Assembly: GCF_910591885.1 (NCBI RefSeq)
Contig: NC_063270.1
Location: 5,642,001-5,706,000 of the forward strand
Length of the DNA: 64,000 nucleotides
From: Bombus terrestris
Taxonomy: Eukaryota; Arthropoda; Insecta; Hymenoptera; Apidae
Reading direction: 5' to 3'
The position numbers were made by a program, and so were the translations under genes. Below are positions 39,291-54,300 of this stretch, piece by piece (positions within the stretch are counted from its first letter, which is position 1; every line of letters starts with the position of its first letter). The notes beneath the pieces were generated by a model that made no database searches, was not told where the DNA came from, and worked only from the letters and a program-made list of their open reading frames with translations.

Positions 39291-41430
39291 GTTATAACGT
39301 ATAACGTTATATACTATTACGTTATAACGTATAACGTTATATACTATTACGTTATAACGTATAACGCTAAATAATATTACGTTATAAGGTATAACGTTGT
39401 ATACTATTACGTTATAACGTATAACGTTATATACTATTACGTTATAACGTATAACGTTATATACTATTACGTTATAACGTATAACGTTATATAGAATTAC
39501 GTTATAACGTACAACGTTAAATAATATTACGTTAAAACGTGTAACGTTATATACTATTACGATTTAACGTATAACGCTATATACAATTACGTTATAACGT
39601 ATAACGTTATATACTATTACGTTATAACGTATAACGTTATATACTATTACGATATAACGTATAACGTTATATACTATTACGATTTAACGTATAACGTTAT
39701 AGAGTATTACGTTATATCGCATAACGTTATATACTACTACGATATAACGTATAACATTCTATACTATTACGTTATAACGTATAACGCTATATACTATTAC
39801 GTTATAACGTATAACGCTATATAATATTACGTTATAACGTATAACGTTATATACTATTACGTTATAACGTATAACGCTAAATAATATTACGTTATAACGT
39901 ATAACGTTATATACTATTACGTTAAAACGTGTAACGTTGTATACTATTACGTTATAACGTATAACGTTATATACTATTACGTTATAACGTATAACGTTAT
40001 ATACTATTACGTTATAACGTATAACGTTATATACTACTACGTTACAACGGATAACATTATATACTATTACGATATAACGTGTAACGTTATAGAGTATTAC
40101 GTTACATCGCATAACGTTATATACTACTACGATATAACGTATAACATTATATACTATTACGTTATAACGTATAACGTTATATACTATTACGTTATAACGT
40201 ATAACGTTATATAGAATTACGTTATAACGTACAACGTTAAATAATATTACGTTAAAACGTGTAACGTTATATACTATTACGATTTAACGTATAACGCTAT
40301 ATACAATTACGTTATAACGTATAACGTTATATACTATTACGTTATAACGTATAACGTTATATACTATTACGATATAACGTATAACGTTATAGAGTATTAC
40401 GTTATAACGTATAACGTTATATAGAATTACGTTATAACGTACAACGTTATATACTATTACGTTAAAACGTGTAACGTTATATACTATTGCGTTATAACGT
40501 ATAACGTTATAAACTATTACGTTATAACGTATAACGCTATATAACATTACCTTACAACGTATAACGTTATATACTATTACGATATAACGTATAACGTTAT
40601 AGAGTATTACGTTATATCGCATAACGTTATATACTACTGCGTTACAACGGATAACGTTATATACTATTACGATATAACGTATAACGTTATAGAGTATTAC
40701 GTTATAACGCATAACGTTATATACTACTACGATATAACGTATAACATTATTTACTATTACGTTATAACGTATAACGTTATATACTATTACGATTTAACGT
40801 ATAACGCTATATACAATTACGTCATAACATATAACGTTGTATACTACTAGATTACAACGGATAACGTTATATACTATTACAATATAACGTATAACGCTAT
40901 ATAACATTACGTTATAACGTATAACGTTATATACTATTACGATTTAACGTATAACGTTATATAGTATTAAGTTATGACTTCTAACGTTATATAGCATTAC
41001 GTTATAACGTACAACGTTATATACTATTACGTTAAAACGTGTAACGTTATATACTATTACGTTATAACGTATAACGTTATATAATATTACGTTATAACGT
41101 ATAACGTTATGTACTATTACGTTATAACGTATAACGTTATATACTATTACGATTTAACGTATAATGTTATATAGTATTAAGTTATGACTTCTAACGTTAT
41201 ATAGCATTACGTTATAACGTACAACGTTATATACTATTACGTTAAAACGTGTAACGTTATATACTATTACGTTATAACGTATAACGTTATATACTATTAC
41301 GTTATAACGTATAACGTTATATAGAATTACGTTATAACGTACAACGTTAAATACTATTACGTTAAAACGTGTAACGTTATATGCTATTGCGTTATAACGT
41401 ATAACGTTATAAACTATTACGTTATAACGT
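39291..41430 (+). repeat. Mixed satellite units
   Basis: There is no gene here. The stretch has consensus runs, CGCTAAATAATATT forms of class D (39367, 39877), one E-F-G-H-I cassette at 40022-40171, and two runs of E-F-G with atypical members (TACTACTGCG near 40636, G ending ATAACGCA near 40705). The unit near 41162 starts TAATGTTA, and another at 45212 shares that CpG to TpG change. Confidence 0.75.
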
Positions 41431-42330
41431 ATAACGCTATATAACATTACGTTATAACGTATAACGTTATATACTATTACGATTTAACGTATAACGTTAT
41501 AGAGTATTACGTTATATCGCATAACGTTATATACTACTACGATATAACGTATAACATTCTATACTATTACGTTATAACGTATAACATTATATACTATTTC
41601 TCTTTAACGTATAACGCTATATACTATTACGTTATAACGTATAACGCTATATAATATTAGGTTATAACGTATAACGTTATATACTATTACGATTTAACGT
41701 ATAACGCTATATATAATTACGTTATAACGTATAACGTTGTATACTATTACGTTATAACGTATAACGTTATATAGAATTACGTTATAACGTACAACGCTAA
41801 ATGCTATTACGTTAAAACGTGTAACGTTATATACTATTACGTTATAACGTATAACGTTATAGAGTATTACGTTATATCGCATAACGTTATATACTACTAC
41901 CATATAACGTATAACATTATATACTATTACGTTATAACGTATAACGTTATATACTATTACGATTTAACGTATAACGCTATATACAATTACGTTATAACGT
42001 ATAACGTTCTATACTATTACGTTATAACGTATAACGTTATATACTACTACGTTACAACGGATAACGTTATATACTATTACGTTACAACGTATAACGTTAT
42101 ATACTATTACGATATAACGTATATCGTTATAGAGTATTACGTTATATCGCATAACGTTATATACTACTACGTTACAACGGATAACGTTATATACTATTAC
42201 GATATAACGTATAACGTTATAGAGTATTACGTTATATCGCATAACGTTATATACTACTACGATATAACGTATAACATTATATACTATTACGTTATAACGT
42301 ATAACGTTATATACTATTACGATTTAACGT
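41431..42330 (+). repeat. 900-bp block repeated at 43051-43950
   Basis: The offset is 1,620 bp (54 units). Shared markers are CGCTATATAACATT, TTCTATAC, TTTCGATTT (TTTCTCTTT here near 41599), and the E-F-G-E-F-G core. This copy has several private changes (TATTAGG near 41659, CGCTAAATGC near 41796, CATATAACG near 41902), more than most pairs show, so the pair is older or less homogenised. Confidence 0.8.
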
Positions 42331-43050
42331 ATAACGCTATATACAATTACGTTATAACATATAACGTTGTGTACTACTAGATTACAACGGATAACGTTAT
42401 ATACTATTACAATATAACGTATAACGTTATATAGTATTAAGGTATGTCGTCTAACGTTATATAGCATTACGTTATAACGTACAACGTTATATACTATTAC
42501 GTTAAAACGGGTAACGTTATATACTATTACGTTATAACGTATGACGTTATATACTATTACGTTAAAACGTGTAACGTTATATACTATTACGTTATAACGT
42601 ATAACGTTATAAACTATTACGTTATAACGTATAACGCTATATAACATTACGTTATAACGTATAACGTTATATACTATTACGTTATAACGTATAACGTTAT
42701 ATACTACTACGTTACAACGGATAACGTTATATACTATTACGATATAACGTATAACGTTATAGAGTATTACGTTATATCGCATAACGTTATATACTACTAC
42801 GATATAACGTATAACATCATATACTATTACGTTATAACGTATAACGTTATATACTATTACGATTTAACGTATAACGTTATATAGTATTAAGTTATGACTT
42901 CTAACGTTATATACTATTACGTTATAACGTATAACGTTATATACTATTACGTTATAACGTATAACTTTATATACTATTACGTTATAACGTATAACGCTAT
43001 ATAATATTACGTTATAACGTATAACGTTATATACTATTACGTCATAACGT

Positions 43051-43950
43051 ATAACGCTATATAACATTACGTTATAACGTATAACGTTATATACTATTAC
43101 GATTTAACGTATAACGTTATAGAGTATTACGTTATATCGCATAACGTTATATACTACTACGATATAACGTATAACATTCTATACTATTACGTTATAACGT
43201 ATAACGTTATATACTATTTCGATTTAACGTATAACGCTATATACTATTACGTTATAACGTATGACGCTATATAATATTACGTTATAACGTATAACGTTAT
43301 ATACTATTACGATTTAACGTATAACGCTATATATAATTACGTTATAACGTACAACGTTGTATACTATTACGTTATAACGTATAACGTTATATAGAATTAC
43401 GTTATAACGTACAACGTTAAATACTATTACGTTAAAACGTGTAACGTTATATACTATTACATTATAACGTATAACGTTATAGAGTATTACGTTATATCGC
43501 ATAACGTTATATACTACTACGATATAACGTATAACATTATATACTATTACGTTATAACGTATAACGTTATATACTATTACGATTTAACGTATAACGCTAT
43601 ATACAATTACGTTATAACGTATAACGTTCTATACTATTACGTTATAACGTATAACGTTATATACTACTACGTTACAACGGATAACGTTATATACTATTAC
43701 GTTACAACGTATAACGTTATATACTATTACGATATAACGTATAACGTTATAGAGTATTACGTTATATCGCATAACGTTATATACTACTACGTTACAACGG
43801 ATAACGTTATATACTATTACGATATAACGTATAACGTTATAGAGTATTACGTTATATCACATAACGTTATATACTACTACGATATAACGTATAACATTAT
43901 ATACTATTACGTTATAACGTATAACGTTATATACTATTACGATTTAACGT
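43051..43950 (+). repeat. Second copy of the 1,620-bp-offset block
   Basis: This is the partner of 41431-42330. Private changes include ATGACGC near 43262, CGTACAACGTTG near 43351 and ATTACATTATAACG near 43461. It runs directly into the copy of the 38.2-kb block at 43771. Confidence 0.8.
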
Positions 43951-44750
43951 ATAACGTTATATAGTATTAAGTTATGACTTCTAACGTTATATAGCATTAC
44001 GTTATAACGTACAACGTTATATACTATTACGTTAAAACGTGTAACGTTATATACTATTACGTTATAACGTATAACGTTATAGAGTATTACGTTATATCGC
44101 GTAACGTTATATACTACTACGATATAACGTATAACATTATATACAATTACTTTATAACGTATAACGTTATATACTATTACGTTATAACGTATAACGCTAT
44201 AGAGTATTACGTTATATCGCATAACGTTATATACTACTACGTTATAACGTATAACGTTATATACTATTACGTTATAACGTATAACGTTATATACTACTAC
44301 GTTACAACGGATAACGTTATATACTATTACGATTTAACGTATAACGCTATATATAATTACGTTATAACGTATAACGTTGTATACTATTACGTTATAACGT
44401 ATAACGTTATATAGAATTACGTTATAACGTACAACGTTAAATACTATTACGTTAAAACGTGTAACGTTATATACTATTTCGTTATAACGTATAACGTTAT
44501 AGAGTATTACGTTATATCGCATAACGTTATATACTACTACGAAATAACGTATAACATTATATACTATTACGTTATAACGTATAACGTTATATACTACTAC
44601 GTTACAACGGATAACGTTATATACTATTACGATATAACCTATAACGTTATATAGTATTAAGTTATGACGTCTAACGTTATATAGCATTACGTTATAACGT
44701 ACAACGTTATATACTATTACGTTAAAACGTGTAACGTTATATACTGTTAC
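43771..44750 (+). repeat. Distant copy of 38221-39290
   Basis: The offset is 5,550 bp up to about 44490 and 5,460 bp after that, because three units are missing. Private changes include GTAACG at 44102 and CGCTATAGAG at 44192. Confidence 0.82.
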
Positions 44751-46020
44751 GTTATAACGTATAACGTTATATACTATTACGTTATAACGTATAACGTTAT
44801 GTACTATTACGTTATAACGTATTACGTTATATACTATTACGATTTAACGTATAACGTTATATAGTATTAAGTTATGACTTCTAACGTTATATAGCATTAC
44901 GTTATAACGTACAACGTTATATACTATTACGTTAAAACGTGTAACGTTATATACTATTACGTTATAACGTATAACGTTATATACTATTACGTTATAACGT
45001 ATAACGTTATATACTATTACGTTATAACGTATAACGTTATATACTACTACGTTACAACGGATAACATTATATACTATTACGATATAACGTGTAACGTTAT
45101 AGAGTATTACGTTACATCGCATAACGTTATATACTACTACGATATAACGTATAACATTATATACTATTACGTTATAACGTATAACGTTATATACTATTAC
45201 GATTTAACGTATAATGTTATATAGTATTAAGTTATGACTTCTAACGTTATATAGCATTACGTTATAACGTACAACGTTATATACTATTACGTTAAAACGT
45301 GTAACGTTATATACTATTACGTTATAACGTATAACGTTATAGAGTATTACGTTATATCGCATAACGTTATATACTACTACGATCTAACGTATAACATTAT
45401 ATACAATTACTTTATAACGTATAACGTTATATAGTATTACGTTATAACGTATAACGTTATAGAGTATTACGTTATATCGCATAACGTTATATACTACTAC
45501 GTTACAACGGATAACGTTATATACTATTACGATTTAACGTATAACGCTATATATAATTACGTTATAACGTATAACGTTGTATACTATTACGTTATAACGT
45601 ATAACGTTATATAGAATTACGTTATAACGTACAACGTTAAATACTATTACGTTAAAACGTGTAACGTTATATACTATTACGTTATAACGTATAACGTTAT
45701 ATACTATTACGTTATAACGTATAACGTTATATACTACTACGTTACAACGGATAACATTATATACTATTACGATATAACCTATAACGTTATATAGTATTAA
45801 GTTATGACGTCTAACGTTATATAGCATTACGTTATAACGTACAACGTTAAATACTATTACGTTATAACGTATAACGTTATATACTATTACGTTATAACGT
45901 ATAACGTTATATACTATTACGTTATAACGTATAACGTTATATACTACTACGTTACAACGGATAACATTATATACTATTACGATATAACGTGTAACGTTAT
46001 AGAGTATTACGTTACATCGC
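44751..46020 (+). repeat. Mixed cassettes, no single dominant block
   Basis: There is no gene here. It holds B-K-L-J2 (44832-44940), E-F-G-H-I (45042-45171), another B-K-L-J2 with TAATGTTA (45192-45300), J1-J2, and a run where F with CGATATAACC leads to K-L-J2 (45750-45860). Individual pieces match the blocks at 37-39 kb. Confidence 0.72.
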
Positions 46021-47570
46021 ATAACGTTATATACTACTACGATATAACGTATAACATTATATACTATTACGTTATAACGTATAACGTTATATACTATTAC
46101 GATTTAACATATAACGCTATATACAATTACGTTATAACGTATAACGTTCTATACTATTGCGTTATAACGTATAACGTTATATACTACTACGTTACAACGG
46201 ATAACGTTATATACTACTACGTTACAACGGATAACGTTATATACTATTACGTTACAACGTATAACGTTATATACTATTACGATTTAACGTATAACGCTAT
46301 ATACAATTACGTTATAACGTATAACGTTGTATACTATTACGTTACAACGTATAACGTTATATACTACTACGTTACAACGTATAACGTTATATGCTACTAC
46401 GATATAACGTATAACATTATAAACTATTACGTTATAACGTATAACGTTATATACTATTACGATTTAACGTATAACGCTATATACAATTACGTTATAACGT
46501 ATAACGTTGTATACTACTAGATTACAACGGATAACGTTATATACTATTATAATATAACGTATAACGTTATATAGTATTAAGGTATGTCGTCTAACGTTAT
46601 ATAGCATTACGTTATAACGTACAACGTTAAATACTATTACGTTAGAACGTGTAACGTTATATACTATTACGTTATAACGTATAACGTTATAGAGTATTAC
46701 GTTATATCGCATAACGTTATATACTACTACGATATAACGTATAACATTATATACTATTACGTTATAACGTATAACGTTATATACTATTACGATTTAACAT
46801 ATAACGCTATATACAATTACGTTATAACGTATAACGTTCTATACTATTGCGTTATAACGTATAACGTTATATACTACTACGTTACAACGGATAACGTTAT
46901 ATACTACTACGTTACAACGGATAACGTTATATACTATTACGTTACAACGTATAACGTTATATACTATTACGATTTAACGTATAACGCTATATACAATTAC
47001 GTTATAACGTATAACGTTGTATACTATTACGTTACAACGTATAACGTTATATACTACTACGTTACAACGTATAACGTTATATGCTACTACGATATAACGT
47101 ATAACATTATAAACTATTACGTTATAACGTATAACGTTATATACTATTACGATTTAACGTATAACGCTATATACAATTACGTTATAACGTATAACGTTGT
47201 ATACTACTAGATTACAACGGATAACGTTATATACTATTATAATATAACGTATAACGTTATATAGTATTAAGGTATGTCGTCTAACGTTATATAGCATTAC
47301 GTTATAACGTACAACGTTATATACTATTACGTTAAAACGTGTAACGTTATATAACATTACGTTATAACGTATAACGTTATATACTATTACGATTTAACGT
47401 ATAACGTTATATAGTATTAAGTTATAACGTATAACGTTATGTACTATTACGTTATAACGTATAACGTTATATACTATTACGATTTAACGTATAACGTTAT
47501 ATAGTATTAAGTTATGACTTCTAACGTTATATAGCATTACGTTATAACGTACAACGTTATATACTATTAC
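46021..47570 (+). repeat. 690-bp duplication, also copied 3,390 bp downstream
   Basis: About 46021-46628 matches 46711-47318 (offset 690), including GATTTAACATA (46107 and 46797) and the double E run. About 46611-47570 matches 50001-50960 (offset 3,390), including GTTAGAACGTG (46642 and 50032). The second E-type unit after the M-like run ends CAACGTA instead of CAACGGA in all copies. Confidence 0.8.
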
Positions 47571-47880
47571 GTTAAAACGTGTAACGTTATATACTATTAC
47601 GTTATAACGTATAACGTTATATACTATTACGTTATAACGTATAGCTTTATATACTATTACGTTATAACGTATAACGCTATATAATATTACGTTATAACGT
47701 ATAACGTTATATACTATTACGTTACAACGTATAACGTTATATACTACTACGTTACAACGGATAACGTTATATACTAATACGATATAACGTATAACGTTAT
47801 AGAGTATTACGTTATATCGCATAACGTTATATAATACTACGATATAACGTATAACATTATATACTATTACGTTATAACGT

Positions 47881-49800
47881 ATAACGTTATATACTATTAC
47901 GATTTAACGTATAACGTTATATAGTATTAAGTTATAACGTATAACGTTATGTACTATTACGTTATAACGTATAACGTTATATACTATTACGATTTAACGT
48001 ATAACGTTATATAGTATTAAGTTATGACTTCTAACGTTATATAGCATTACGTTATAACGTACAACGTTATATACTATTACGTTAAAACGTGTAACGTTAT
48101 ATACTATTACGTTATAACGTATAACGTTATATACTATTACGTTATAACGTATAGCTTTATATACTATTACGTTATAACGTATAACGCTATATAATATTAC
48201 GTTATAACGTATAACGTTATATACTATTACGTTACAACGTATAACGTTATATACTACTACGTTACAACGGATAACGTTATATACTAATACGATATAACGT
48301 ATAACGTTATAGAGTATTACGTTATATCGCATAACGTTATATAATACTACGATATAACGTATAACATTATATACTATTACGTTATAACGTATAACGTTAT
48401 ATACTATTACGATTTAACGTATAACGTTATATAGTATTAAGTTATGACTTCTAACGTTATGTAGCATTACGTTATAACGTACAACGTTATATACTATTAC
48501 GTTAAAACGTGTAACGTTATATACTATTACGTTATAACGTATAACGTTATATACTATTACGTTATAACGTATAACGTTATATACTATTACGTTATAACGT
48601 ATAACGTTATATACTATTACGTTATAACGTATAACGTTATATACTACTACGTTACAACGGATAACGTTATATACTAATACGATATAACGTATAACGTTAT
48701 ATAGTATTAAGTTATGACTTCTAACGTTATATAGCATTACGTTATAACGTACAACGTTATATACTATTACGTTAAAACGTGTAACGTTATATACTATTAC
48801 GTTATAACGTATAACGTTATATACTACTACGTTACAACGGATAACGTTATACACTATTACGATATAACGTATAACGTTATATAGTATTAAGTTATGACGT
48901 CTAACGTTATATAGCATTACGTTATAACGTACAACGTTATATACTATTATGTTAAAACGTGTAACGTAATATACTATTATGTTATAACGTATAACGTTAT
49001 ATACTATTACGTTATAACGTATAACGTTATATACTATTACGTTATAACGTATAACGTTATATACTATTACGTTATAACGTATAACGTTATATACTACTAC
49101 GTTACAACGGATAACATTATATACTATTACGATATAACGTGTAACGTTATAGAGTATTACGTTACATCGCATAACGTTATATACTACTACGATATAACGT
49201 ATAACATTATATACTATTAAATTATAACGTATAACGTTATATACTATTACGTTATAACGTATAACTTTGTATACTATTACGTTATAACGTATAACGCTAT
49301 ATAATATTACGTTATAACGTATAACGTTATATACTATTACGATTTAACGTATAACGCTATATACAATTACTTTATAACGTATAACGTTAAATACTATTAC
49401 GTTATAACGTATAACGTTATATACTACTACGTTACAACGGATAACGTTATATACTATTACGATATAACGTATAACGTTATAGAGTATTACGTTATATCGC
49501 ATAACGTTATATACTATTACGTTATAACGTATAACGCTATATAATATTACGTTATAACGTATAACGTTATATACTATTACGATTTAACGTATAACGCTCT
49601 ATACAATTACGTTATAACGTATAACGCTATATACCATTACGTTATAACGTATAACGTTATATACTATTACGTTATAACGTATGACGTTATATACTACTAC
49701 GTTACAACGGATAACGTTATATACTATGACGATATAACGTATAACGTTATAGGGTATTACGTTATATCGCATAACGTTATATACTACTACGATATAACGT
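47881..49800 (+). repeat. 1.9-kb block, first copy (offset 4,170 bp)
   Basis: It matches 52051-53970. Shared markers are ATAGCTTTATA, TACTAATACG, the unit with TTATGTAGCATT, TATTATGTTA, CATTAAATT-like units and TATAGGGTATT. The second copy has one consensus unit fewer in the run at 48512-48631 and one more after 49382, so net length is equal. A 510-bp pair, about 47410-47880 and 47920-48390, precedes and overlaps its start. Confidence 0.87.
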
Positions 49801-50400
49801 ATAACATTATATACTATTACGTTATAACGTATAACGTTATATACTACTACGTTACAACGGATAACATTATATACTATTACGATATAACGTGTAACGTTAT
49901 AGAGTATTACGTTACATCGCATAACGTTATATACTACTACGATATAACGTATAACATTATATACTATTACGTTATAACGTATAACGTTATATAGAATTAC
50001 GTTATAACGTACAACGTTAAATACTATTACGTTAGAACGTGTAACGTTATATACTATTACGTTATAACGTATAACGTTATAGAGTATTACGTTATATCGC
50101 ATAACGTTATATACTACTACGATATAACGTATAACATTATATACTATTACGTTATAACGTATAACGTTATATACTATTACGATTTAACGTATAACGCTAT
50201 ATACAATTACGTTATAACGTATAACGTTCTATACTATTGCGTTATAACGTATAACGTTATATACTACTACGTTACAACGGATAACGTTATATACTACTAC
50301 GTTACAACGGATAACGTTATATACTATTACGTTACAACGTATAACGTTATATACTATTACGATTTAACGTATAACGCTATATACAATTACGTTATAACGT

Positions 50401-52040
50401 ATAACGTTGTATACTATTACGTTACAACGTATAACGTTATATACTACTACGTTACAACGTATAACGTTATATACTACTACGATATAACGTATAACATTAT
50501 AAACTATTACGTTATAACGTATAACGTTATATACTATTACGATTTAACGTATAACGCTATATACAATTACGTTATAACGTATAACGTTGTATACTACTAG
50601 ATTACAACGGATAACGTTATATACTATTATAATATAACGTATAACGTTATATAGTATTAAGGTATGTCGTCTAACGTTATATAGCATTACGTTATAACGT
50701 ACAACGTTATATACTATTACGTTAAAACGTGTAACGTTATATAACATTACGTTATAACGTATAACGTTATATACTATTACGATTTAACGTATAACGTTAT
50801 ATAGTATTAAGTTATAACGTATAACGTTATGTACTATTACGTTATAACGTATAACGTTATATACTATTACGATTTAACGTATAACGTTATATAGTATTAA
50901 GTTATGACTTCTAACGTTATATAGCATTACGTTATAACGTACAACGTTATATACTATTACGTTACAACGTATAACGTTATATACTACTACGTTACAACGT
51001 ATAACGTTATATACTACTACGATATAACGTATAACATTATAAACTATTACGTTATAACGTATAACGTTATATACTATTACGATTTAACGTATAACGCTAT
51101 ATACAATTACGTTATAACGTATAACGTTGTATACTACTAGATTACAACGGATAACGTTATATACTATTATAATATAACGTATAACGTTATATAGTATTAA
51201 GGTATGTCGTCTAACGTTATATAGCATTACGTTATAACGTACAACGTTATATACTATTACGTTAAAACGTGTAACGTTATATAACATTACGTTATAACGT
51301 ATAACGTTATATACTATTACGATTTAACGTATAACGTTATATAGTATTAAGTTATAACGTATAACGTTATGTACTATTACGTTATAACGTATAACGTTAT
51401 ATACTATTACGATTTAACGTATAACGTTATATAGTATTAAGTTATGACTTCTAACGTTATATAGCATTACGTTATAACGTACAACGTTATATACTATTAC
51501 GTTAAAACGTGTAACGTTATATGCTATTACGTTATAACGTATAACGTTATATACTATTACGTTATAACGTATAGCTTTATATACTATTACGTTATAACGT
51601 ATAACGCTATATAATATTACGTTATAACGTATAACGTTATATACTATTAAGTTACAACGTATAACGTTATATACTACTACGTTACAACGGATAACGTTAT
51701 ATACTAATACGATATAACGTATAACGTTATAGAGTATTACGTTATATCGCATAACGTTATATAATACTACGATATAACGTATAACATTATATACTATTAC
51801 GTTATAACGTATAACGTTATATACTATTACGATTTAACGTATAACGTTATATACAATTACGTTATAACGTATAACGTTGTATACTACTAGATTACAACGG
51901 ATAACGTTATATACTATTATAATATAACGTATAACGTTATATAGTATTAAGGTATGTCGTCTAACGTTATATAGCATTACGTTATAACGTACAACGTTAT
52001 ATACTATTACGTTAAAACGTGTAACGTTATATAACATTAC
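50401..52040 (+). repeat. 540-bp and 750-bp tandem repeats
   Basis: About 50410-50940 is repeated at 50950-51480 (18 units), and about 51061-51290 recurs at 51811-52040 (offset 750). Each copy holds H-I with TATAAACTATT, B-C-M, an O form reading TATTATAATATAACG, K as TAAGGTATGTCGTC, L-J2, and TATAACATT. The O form with TATTATAAT occurs near 46548, 47238, 50628, 51168 and 51918, marking one lineage. Confidence 0.8.
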
Positions 52041-52050
52041 GTTATAACGT

Positions 52051-53970
52051 ATAACGTTATATACTATTACGATTTAACGTATAACGTTATATAGTATTAA
52101 GTTATAACGTATAACGTTATGTACTATTACGTTATAACGTATAACGTTATATACTATTACGATTTAACGTATAACGTTATATAGTATTAAGTTATGACTT
52201 CTAACGTTATATAGCATTACGTTATAACGTACAACGTTATATACTATTACGTTAAAACGTGTAACGTTATATACTATTACGTTATAACGTATAACGTTAT
52301 ATACTATTACGTTATAACGTATAGCTTTATATACTATTACGTTATAACGTATAACGCTATATAATATTACGTTATAACGTATAACGTTATATACTATTAC
52401 GTTACAACGTATAACGTTATATACTACTACGTTACAACGGATAACGTTATATACTAATACGATATAACGTATAACGTTATAGAGTATTACGTTATATCGC
52501 ATAACGTTATATAATACTACGATATAACGTATAACATTATATACTATTACGTTATAACGTATAACGTTATATACTATTACGATTTAACGTATAACGTTAT
52601 ATAGTATTAAGTTATGACTTCTAACGTTATGTAGCATTACGTTATAACGTACAACGTTATATACTATTACGTTAAAACGTGTAACGTTATATACTATTAC
52701 GTTATAACGTATAACGTTATATACTATTACGTTATAACGTATAACGTTATATACTATTACGTTATAACGTATAACGTTATATACTACTACGTTACAACGG
52801 ATAACGTTATATACTAATACGATATAACGTATAACGTTATATAGTATTATGTTATGACTTCTAACGTTATATAGCATTACGTTATAACGTACAACGTTAT
52901 ATACCATTACGTTAAAACGTGTAACGTTATATACTATTACGTTATAACGTATAACGTTATATACTACTACGTTACAACGGATAACGTTATACACTATTAC
53001 GATATAACGTATAACGTTATATAGTATTAAGTTATGACGTCTAACGTTATATAGCATTACGTTATAACGTACAACGTTATATACTATTATGTTAAAACGT
53101 GTAACGTAATATACTATTATGTTATAACGTATAACGTTATATACTATTACGTTATAACGTATAACGTTATATACTATTACGTTATAACGTATAACGTTAT
53201 ATACTATTACGTTATAACGTATAACGTTATATACTACTACGTTACAACGGATAACATTATATACTATTACGATATAACGTGTAACGTTATAGAGTATTAC
53301 GTTACATCGCATAACGTTATATACTACTACGATATAACGTATAACATTATATACTATTAAATTATAACGTATAACGTTATATACTATTACGTTATAACGT
53401 ATAACTTTGTATACTATTACGTTATAACGTATAACGCTATATAATATTACGTTATAACGTATAACGTTATATACTATTACGATTTAACGTATAACGCTAT
53501 ATACAATTACTTTATAACGTATAACGTTAAATACTATTACGTTATAACGTATAACGTTATATACTATTACGTTATAACGTATAACGTTATATACTACTAC
53601 GTTACAACGGATAACGTTATATACTATTACGATATAACGTATAACGTTATAGAGTATTACGTTATATCGCATAACGTTATATACTATTACGTTATAACGT
53701 ATAACGCTATATAATATTACGTTATAACGTATAACGTTATATACTATTACGATTTAACGTATAACGCTCTATACAATTACGTTATAACGTATAACGCTAT
53801 ATACCATTACGTTATAACGTATAACGTTATATACTATTACGTTATAACGTATGACGTTATATACTACTACGTTACAACGGATAACGTTATATACTATGAC
53901 GATATAACGTATAACGTTATAGGGTATTACGTTATATCGCATAACGTTATATACTACTACGATATAACGT
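52051..53970 (+). repeat. 1.9-kb block, second copy
   Basis: This is the partner of 47881-49800. Private changes include TATTATGTTATGACTTC in K near 52832, TATACCATT near 52902 and GTAGCATT shared with the first copy near 52630. The match ends where this copy turns from H to a consensus-B run instead of I. Confidence 0.87.
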
Positions 53971-54300
53971 ATAACGTTATATACTATTACGATTTAACGT
54001 ATAACGCTATATAGTATTAAGTTATGACTTCTAACGTTATATAGCATTACGTTATAACGTACAACGTTATATACTATTACGTTAAAACGTGTAACTTTAT
54101 ATACTATTATGTTATAACGTATAACGTTATATACTATTACGATTAAACGCATAACGCTATATACAATTACTTTATAACGTATAACGTTATATACCATTAC
54201 GTTATAACGTATAACGTTATATACTATTACGTTATAACGTATGACGTTATATACTACTACGTTACAACGGATAACGTTATATACTATTACGATATAACGT

